The position numbers and the translations under genes were made by a program. The notes under the pieces are model-generated. The model searched no databases. It had not been told where the DNA came from and was given only the letters and a program-made list of their open reading frames with translations. A stretch of 64,000 nt of DNA from Juglans regia (taxonomy: Eukaryota; Streptophyta; Magnoliopsida; Fagales; Juglandaceae): assembly GCF_001411555.2 (NCBI RefSeq), contig NC_049901.1:27360372-27424371 (forward strand). Direction: 5' to 3'. Below, one piece after another: positions 57,540-64,000 of the stretch. Each line of letters starts with the position of its first letter. Positions within the stretch are counted from its first letter, which is position 1.

Positions 57540-58750
57540 GTGCATTCCAGGAAAGAGAATAGCTCATGGCGAGTGGAATGCATGATGAGAATTCCCCAAG
57601 AACCTGAGAATGGGAAGAGGGAAATCCTCCATTAGAAGGAGGTTTAGCTATAGTGGAAGCCATCCGCCAAATGACGAAGGTCGTGTGGTAGTAGATAGCC
57701 CGGGGACAAACTTATCGACAAGAGTCTTTGAGAGGGGAAGGTCGTGGTTGTCAGTTTGAGAAGTTTCTTATATGCTGATCCCCAAATTTTATAGGTACAA
57801 AAGGAGTTTTAAGAACCAACAAGTGGCTTATTGACTTGGAAAGAACATTTGATATAAGTGCGTATACGGAGTAACAAAAAGTCCAATATGCAAGGCACTT
57901 TCTCCAAGGAAAGGCTAATATATGGTGGGATACCAAAAGGCAACTATTGATACGAGAACTTGGAAATATAGCTGCTCTCACATGGGAGTGATTTAAGGAA
58001 GAGTTTGTTAATCGATTCTTCCCTAAATCCACAAAGTAGTAGAAGGCTCAGAATGTTTTGCCCCACACCTAATAACTTGGTGCAAGGGAATCAAACTGTG
58101 GAGCAATAAGTGGCTCGCTTCATGGAATTAGGAAGGTTTGCCTTGCACCTAATAGCAACAAAGAAGATGCAAGCACAAAAGTTTCAAGGAGGCTTGCAGT
58201 CAAGAATACGTAGTCATGTTGCTTGTCTTAGAATCAAGCACTTCAGGAAATTGGTTAATGTTTCTTCAATAGCCGAGGCAGAGCAAAAGAGTTTGATGAG
58301 TCCGATCAATGAGGAACAAGAGAGCTTTGTCTTATTCTCCCAGAGGAAGCATGGAGAACAAGAGAGTCCCATCCTCGGCAGATAAAGGGAAAGGTGTAAT
58401 GATTGGAAACTCAAACCTAGTCACACCACTAGTATACCATAGGTGTGTGGTGTAGACTAAGCACAAGAGTCTATTTTAATTGTGGCCAAACAAGTGACTT
58501 AATTGGTGATTGTCCTCGTAATACACTTAGTAGTGGAATTGCACCTAACTCCAAGACCCTAGTAAAAGCTAGAGTCTATGCAGTGACTCTAGGAGAGGTG
58601 GACTTCGAAGTTGCCGAGGCAGTAGAGGTAGGCATAATCACTGGTATTGCTTCGACCCTACCTTAGTTAATAAGATAGTTAGCTTTGTCAAAACATTTTA
58701 CTTAATAGATATTATCTTGAATAGGTAAGGTTAAGTTGTTGTGTTATATG
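57540..58750 (+). pseudogene. Element D gag, degenerate
   Basis: Plus-strand broken frames carry Gag: ANIWWDTKRQLLIREL and FKEEFVNRFFPKS at about 57,905-58,030, with a stop inside. Then ELGRFALHLIATKKMQAQKF and GGLQSRIRSHVACLRI (58,110-58,250), and a last zinc knuckle near 58,468. The knuckle reads YFNCGQTSDLIGDC, so the first Cys and the His of C-X2-C-X4-H-X4-C are both lost. The residues KARVYAVT that follow are the usual gag-protease border. The gene is cut at 58,750 by solo LTR S3 and continues as protease at 61,667. Confidence 0.85.
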
Positions 58751-61671
58751 TGTAACGATCCGATCCAAAATTATTGGAGATGAAACATGGATAATTTATT
58801 GGGCCTAAATTAGGTTTAAGTGACTCTTTTGGATAAGCCCACGAGCAATAATTAGTGAGGTTAGTTTGGGATTTTAATTAGGCCCGAGAGATAAAAAGTT
58901 TATTTTAAGGCCCATTAGAGCTTAATAGATGATTTTGGTCTAATAATCTGGGAAACCCAATAGAGATTCATTGGATTATTTCGAATAGACCATGGGCCCA
59001 TAATTTATTCAAACAGAGTGGAGAGAATCTTTATTGGGCTCAATAAATGAATTAAAGCACATTTAATATTTAATATACCAAATGGGCCCTATTTAATTAG
59101 TAGTGGCCCAAGAAATTATTCTAAAATCCCATAAAAATTTATTGGATGAGTTGGGTTAATTTTGGACTCGAGAAAAGGCCCATTGGAAATTATTGGGAAC
59201 TTGGCCCATAAAAATATGGGCAAGCTTAGAAGATTTTTAGATCAGTTACAATGGCCCAACTTCCTTTTAAACCCCAAAAGCACACGAAAAGGCCCAATCC
59301 TGCTTACTCAACATCTAGACTTGTATACAAGTCCCATGCACATTTCTTCCTCCTCTTTCCTTCTCTAGGGTTACCGCACTGCACTTTCCCATATTACCTA
59401 TCGGTTTCCTTTGCCACAAGTCACAGAAGAATTCCTTCCCAAGCCGCCAGCCTAGATCTATTGCAAGGAACATCTGCCCCTTTAAGTACATTCCAACCCA
59501 CTATCACACGACAAACCGCAAGCTACACATCCCACGTTCACACACCAAGGCCACATCCCTAATAGACCGACCCCTTGTCCATGCATGAATGTCCACTATA
59601 GCTTCACCACCATACCACGTTACAACCACCTCGAACCGTTACACACCCCAAGCCATAGGCTGTCTTCCCCCACGTGAAGTCCAGCAACCACAGTGTTGCA
59701 TGCTCCTCCCACATCCAATGCAACCACAGTTGCACTACTGCCCTTCCCTCCACCATAAACAACCAACCGAGCTTCCATCTTTTAACCCCACAAGAACAGA
59801 GTGTCTGAACCAACCATTGCACCTTCGCTGCCAACAACGGAAGCTGACACCCACTACCCCGATTGGTCATTGTTGGATCGTGAGCCTCCATTGCTTGAGA
59901 ATCACCGCACGTCGAGGCCAACAACCATGGATGAAGACTAGGCCCACGAGTGCACTGCTCAAGCCCCTGTTTAGCCACCCAAAACTAGAGCAACTTCAAC
60001 TCATCCGCTAACCCATGCTTGGCCATTGTACCTGCACCACATACAAACCACATCAACCGCCATAACAAACCACGTGAAAACCCTCTCTAACTCTCAGTTC
60101 CATCCTCAACCTCCACGTAAAATCCCTCTCGGTGAGTATCTCTATCTCTCAAGCTCTTTATATTTTTGGTTTTGTGTTTAAGTCAGCTAGTCCAGTGGTC
60201 TCAAATGCTAAATTTAGACATATAAAGTTTGAAACTTTAAATCACGTTACATATATGCCCTTGTTCTTTAACCACTTCAGGGCTGTTACATTAAGAAATT
60301 GTTAAGTTAGGCATCTATTTTAAGTTGGGCTTGGTGTTATATTTATAATATATATATATATATCTAAAGTGGGCTGATTTTCTAATTACGGGTTAGGTTT
60401 TTTCAAAGTTGGACTGATTTTTAATTGTGGTAGAACACGACTATAAAATTTTGTTGTGGGCTAGGCTGGAAAGAGAATTTCGTTCAAGATATATGGGTTA
60501 TTTAAGCATTTCAAGTTTCTTTATTTATTTATATTTATTGTAAAGTACTTGCTTAATTAGAGAGTCATGAATGATTGGAAATTTATGTAAGTTGCGTGCC
60601 TATTTATAGGTGATGATTGATATTCGCTGGCACTGTTGTGAGAAAGTCTAGAGAAGTTAAAAATTCTAGATAAGCGGGGTTCCTATGCTAGACTTTGCAT
60701 AAAATGAATGGACTGAAATTGATTTTATGAAAAGTATGCATGTTTTGTTATGAAAAGGAAACTTGAAAACAACCTCTGTCATTCATCTGCATTACGCATG
60801 AAATTTGTATAAGCTTAGAAAAACTTTTTTCTGTCACGACAGGTGTAGACATGAGCTATTTTTTGTCTATTTTTGAATTGTGCAAAAAAAGCAAATATGA
60901 AAACTCATGCATGATTATATGAAGATGATATGAATCCATTGTGTTATCAATTTGTTTTGTACTCTGTTATGTTATGATGAGACCTCTAAAAACCTATGGC
61001 ATGACATTTTGTTTCTATTATGTTATGACCATACCAAAGGTGTAAAATTGTGACATCTGTTCAGGCTGGTACCAACTTTTCTGTTTTTGGTGCACCCACT
61101 TTAGAAACAAAGTAGTTTTTTGCGTGGTCTTCTATGTCTACACACTCAGGGCTCCGGGAATAATAGGAGAAAATTTCACATTCTGTTTCTGCTCGGTTGG
61201 CCACTGGGATTTTCGCAACCCTACCACGGGGGTTAAACATGGAATTCTGTTTATCTTCTCTGCTTACTGAGTTGTTAATAACTCACCCTTAATCTCTACA
61301 ATATTTTCAGATAGTTTGATGGTTCATTTGGAAATCAAGAGTAGGAAGTATGAGCAAGATTAGATGATCTTAGAGGAATGAGTGCCAAAGGGTATAAGTA
61401 ATTATTGGAGAGTCATATTTAGTAGATTTATTATTTTACGTCGATTTGGGTATTTTGAGACGTGCATATTTTTTAGACTTTATGGAAATTTTAATTTGTT
61501 ATGTAGAGTTTTTTCTTTGGTATCCTTGTGGAGTAACATATGTATTTGGTTTGAACAAATGAATTTATGTTTTATGCAACCTTTGGAGTATATATAATTA
61601 TGTTATGGGAGACGATCTTGGGAGACAGGTGCTAACTCCTTGGACCTCTGAGTACAGGGCGTTACAATACA
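58746..61671 (+). mobile_element. Solo LTR S3
   Basis: The unit 58751-61666 (2916 bp) starts TGTAACGATCC and ends CAGGGCGTTACA. The flanks are ATATG (58746-58750) and ATACA (61667-61671). Skipping the LTR and one flank rejoins the gag-protease frame of element D, which supports ATACA as the original target with two later changes on the left. It has the same structure as S1: GC-rich stretch (59,400-60,130) after a TATA-like TGTATACAAG, then a shared 3' part. ORFs in the GC-rich stretch overlap on both strands and show no protein motif. Confidence 0.84.
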
Positions 61672-62090
61672 ACTTATGCATTATTCGATTAAGGAGCGTC
61701 ACAATCCTTTTTTCTCACTACTTTTGTACAATTGTGTGATTTGACTATGGAACTTTTGTGCCAAAAGGTTTTGGTGACTATTCCAGATGGGAATATAGTT
61801 GGTTGTACTCAAATAGTCAACAATTCATTAGAAGTTGCAGGACTTGTGTTGAGGGCTGACTTGATCATATTTTGCTTAATGGAATTTGATGTCATTCTAG
61901 GGATGGATTGGTTGTTTAAACATTATGCTAAGATAGTTTGTCGTAGGAGGGAAGTAGAATTTGAGCCCCTACCACATATAGGATTTGCTACCTAGATGAA
62001 CCCATCAAGGCATCCCCATTGGTTACTATGGCCTGTCAAGTCAAGAAAAGTATTGTGGATTGTGTGACTGCTTACTCACATTCAAACTTA
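61667..62090 (+). pseudogene. Element D protease, degenerate
   Basis: The frame reads TTYALFD, stop, GASQSF at the catalytic site, so the Ser codon of DSGA has become a stop. After a shift, an 87-codon ORF (61732-61995) carries VTIPDGNIVGCTQIV, LRADLIIF and FDVILGMDWLFKHYAK, homologous to element B's protease. Recognisable element D sequence ends near 62,090; RT, RNase H, integrase and the 3' LTR are not in this window. Confidence 0.85.
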
Positions 62091-62780
62091 GAGGAAAAAC
62101 TATTAAGTACAAAAACATGGACACTGAAATCCTAAAATCAAAACCAAGTCATTTGATCTTACTCCTTTGTGCTTCCAATGCATAACCATCCATGCTATGA
62201 AGATCCTAATCTCAAGCAAGTTTAAAATGTAACTTCCCAAAAGAAATTCGATAGATAAATGTAACTTCACAAATTAAGTGATCGATTAGGTTTATTCCAT
62301 TAGCATATTCGTATCTCGATTCACTATGGTGACGAAATTGTCTCTTATTTAATTGAGGCACTTATAAGTATAATTTTATGAAATGAGTTGCACCTATAAA
62401 TATTTTAGATTTTATGGTACAATAAAAAAATTTTGAGTTTCTTGGGTGAATAGTAGCCCTTCGGGAGAACACCGCGTGGCATCTGTTTCAAACAACTGCC
62501 AAATCACCATGTAGGATGTTCAAATATATTTAGGAAATTGCATTTAACCAATGAAAATTTGAATGGAACCAAACTCTAACTGAAACCCTCTTTAAACTCT
62601 TTAAACCCCAAATGTGTGCCACTCGGTTAGCCCCTTTTTGGTTTAGCCAAAATCACCAATTACACCAAGCTTCTTCAACAAGTTCTCCATCCTTGCAAGA
62701 CCATACCATGGGTGACATGTCACCTCATTTTCTGCCCCAAACTAATGGGCACTAACATGGACTTAATCTTAAAAGATCTT
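62091..62780. other. Repeat-like stretch of unknown type
   Basis: No gene recognised. TGTAACTTCC and U3-like AT-rich sequence suggest another LTR piece, but no boundaries could be fixed. Confidence 0.4.
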
Positions 62781-62962
62781 TTGCAAGTTTCAGATAGGCC
62801 AATTACAAGATCAAGAGTTAAAGAAGATCAATTTAGCAATGCAAGGATTGGTGCAATACACTTGGGATGAAGCTAGCAAGAGCCCAACACACAAGATGGG
62901 CTTTAAAGAAGAAGAACCAGTTTTGATCCACTTAATACAAGTTGTGGGAGACATGATTTAGA
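62781..62962 (+). pseudogene. C-terminal end of another gypsy polyprotein (element E)
   Basis: RPITRSRVK in one frame, then after a frameshift LAMQGLVQYTWDEASKSPTH and EEEPVLIHLIQV, ending at a stop at 62,960. This T-R-S-R-x-K start followed by GL-x-Q and a Leu/Ile-rich tail is known from the end of many plant gypsy polyproteins. It is not the end of element D's own Tekay-like polyprotein, as far as I can tell. Confidence 0.6.
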
Positions 62963-62964
62963 GT

Positions 62965-63689
62965 TATTGTTTGGGCCAATTGTTATTGAAAGCTTTTAAT
63001 TTGTTTAAATCATTTAAAGGATTTATTTTATTAGTTTAGAATAATTGGGCTTAAGGATGTTTGGCCCACATATGTTTTATTTGGTTGAACCAAAGTTTCA
63101 AGAAGTTACTGTAGCCGAGTTACTGTAGTTATGATACTATTCATTGAGGGGTAGTTTTGGAAGAAAGAGCTTTATTTTGGCTATGGTTTTAATTAGGTTT
63201 TGGTTTAAATACTCTTTGTAGCCTCACTTTAATTAGTTTATGAAATTTGATGAATTTATTCATTGTGAGTTGAGTTTATCTCCTCGTGTTCTTGAATGAA
63301 GTTTTGAACTTATCAAAGGCAAATCACAACATTTGTGGTTCGATTGAGTTTGTTCTTGGTTTGGATGATTTTTGATATTCTGATTGTTACCAAGGTATTC
63401 CTCCGCCATATGTGAGGGCTTTTTAATAAACTTGGGACGGGACTGCTATGTGGGTTGCTACCGGCTCTTCTTTAAAAAAAAAAAAATCACAACATTTGTG
63501 GCGTTCTTCTTTATAATTTAGGTTCTTGAGACAGGTTCTTCAACAAATCTAGATTTTCATATAATCTAAGTTCATGAAACGAGTTCCTCAATGGGTCTAA
63601 ATTTTCCATTGGCTTGATTTTGGCTTTCTCGGGTGAGTTTTCAAATTGATTATGGGTTCATGAGATTCCATTCCCACAGGTTCATATCA
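62965..63689 (+). mobile_element. Element E LTR
   Basis: Sequence between the polyprotein end and a primer-binding site, ending GGTTCATATCA at 63689. TTTAAATACTC near 63,205 is TATA-like. The exact start is not determined. A 145-bp LINE tail is inserted in it. Confidence 0.55.
63321..63501 (+). mobile_element. Short LINE 3' tail insertion, 18-bp duplication
   Basis: AAATCACAACATTTGTGG occurs at 63321-63338 and again at 63484-63501, identical over 18 bp. The 145-bp insert between them ends CTCTTCTTTAAAAAAAAA. It contains CTCCGCCATATGTGAGGGC and GGGACGGGACTGCTATGTGG, which look like a plant LINE 3' UTR. It is a very short 5'-truncated LINE or a SINE sharing a LINE tail. The perfect duplication suggests it is young compared with the surrounding elements. 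Confidence 0.85.
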
Positions 63690-63691
63690 TT

Positions 63692-63703
63692 TGGTATTAG
63701 AGC
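63692..63703 (+). other. Element E primer-binding site
   Basis: TGGTATTAGAGC, followed by AAGG: one base different from the common TGGTATCAGAGC. After it, up to the window end, is a leader without recognisable coding. Confidence 0.75.
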
Positions 63704-64000
63704 AAGGCTTTCAATCAAGTCTGATTCTATCTTTTAATTCTTGCATCTTTAAATTTAATTCTAGGGCTTCGTTGTTCTAGGGTTCAAAAAAAAAAAAAAA
63801 ACAAAAAGTAGGCTGCCAAAATTTTTAGGTTTTTTGAGTTTGGCTGAAATTCGCATCACCTAGGGTTTCAAAATTCTAGGGTTTCTTACATCTCTAAGTT
63901 TTTCAATTGCTTGGAGTGTTGTTCCATTGATTCACTTCTACTTCATTGTCAATTCTTGTGCGTTTGAATTCAATTGCTTGATTTTCACAATTGAATATTG

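Noticed and set aside
59604..59978. 124-codon minus ORF overlapping a 140-codon plus ORF
   Set aside because: Both lie in the GC-rich leader part of solo LTR S3; overlapping long ORFs on both strands come from base composition. The matching part of S1 has no conserved frame.
1..64000. CRISPR arrays, bacterial operons, rRNA or tRNA genes
   Set aside because: None seen. The spliced gene, plant transposons and composition make this a plant nuclear sequence; tRNA similarity is limited to primer-binding sites and weak SINE-like boxes.

Overview
The window looks like nuclear DNA of a woody eudicot, probably a member of Fagales such as walnut, hickory or oak. It is AT-rich and has one intron-bearing plant nuclear gene. 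Everything else recognisable is decayed plant transposable elements. The order is a guess from the style of the PIF/Harbinger-type MITEs and the long-LTR chromoviruses; no species-diagnostic sequence was found.

Region 1 (1-17,000) is the gene neighbourhood. A five-exon plus-strand gene (12,834-15,650) encodes a HAD-family phosphatidylglycerophosphate phosphatase (PGPP1-like), which makes phosphatidylglycerol in plastids and mitochondria. Its exon phases fit exactly, but the targeting peptide is missing from the recognisable model. A GC-richer, CT-repeat leader at about 1.33-1.56 kb ends in a good splice donor and might be a distant noncoding first exon. Between them lie a 5'-truncated LINE (2,862-3,931) split by a MITE, a 3'-truncated minus-strand Copia element (4,390-8,297), a short LTR-like remnant, a 92-bp tandem duplication and a second MITE. 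Downstream of the gene is a decayed PPR-protein pseudogene on the minus strand.

Region 2 (19,568-62,090) is a nested stack of Ty3/gypsy chromovirus elements that can be unpicked from TG...CA ends and target-site duplications. The outermost is element D (plus strand). Its 5' LTR starts at 19,568 and ends only at 57,340, because it holds two insertions. The first is a PIF/Harbinger-like MITE (21,096-50,922), itself split by 29.7-kb element A (21,118-50,800, 5-bp duplication GAGGT). The second is solo LTR C (51,066-55,620). Element A is gag-only, with LTRs of about 3.8 kb. Its internal region holds solo LTR S1 (27,336-30,514, duplication TCTAT). Its right LTR holds an unclassified 1.76-kb insert, the 13-kb element B and a 726-bp poly(A) retroposon. 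Element B has gag, protease, RT, RNase H, integrase and a chromodomain remnant on the minus strand, and is itself interrupted by LTR fragment S2. Element D continues after its LTR with a primer-binding site, gag, solo LTR S3 (58,751-61,666) and a protease remnant. No element has an intact polyprotein.

Region 3 (62,090-64,000) holds the end of another gypsy polyprotein, then an LTR with a 145-bp LINE tail inserted (18-bp duplication), then a primer-binding site. This is the arrangement expected at a junction of two elements sharing one LTR.

The most interesting signal is inside the LTRs. Otherwise divergent LTRs share a pair of adjacent stem-loops, with paired changes that keep the stems, and a separate conserved block of about 90 bp. 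Both look like RNA-level signals kept across related retrotransposon families.
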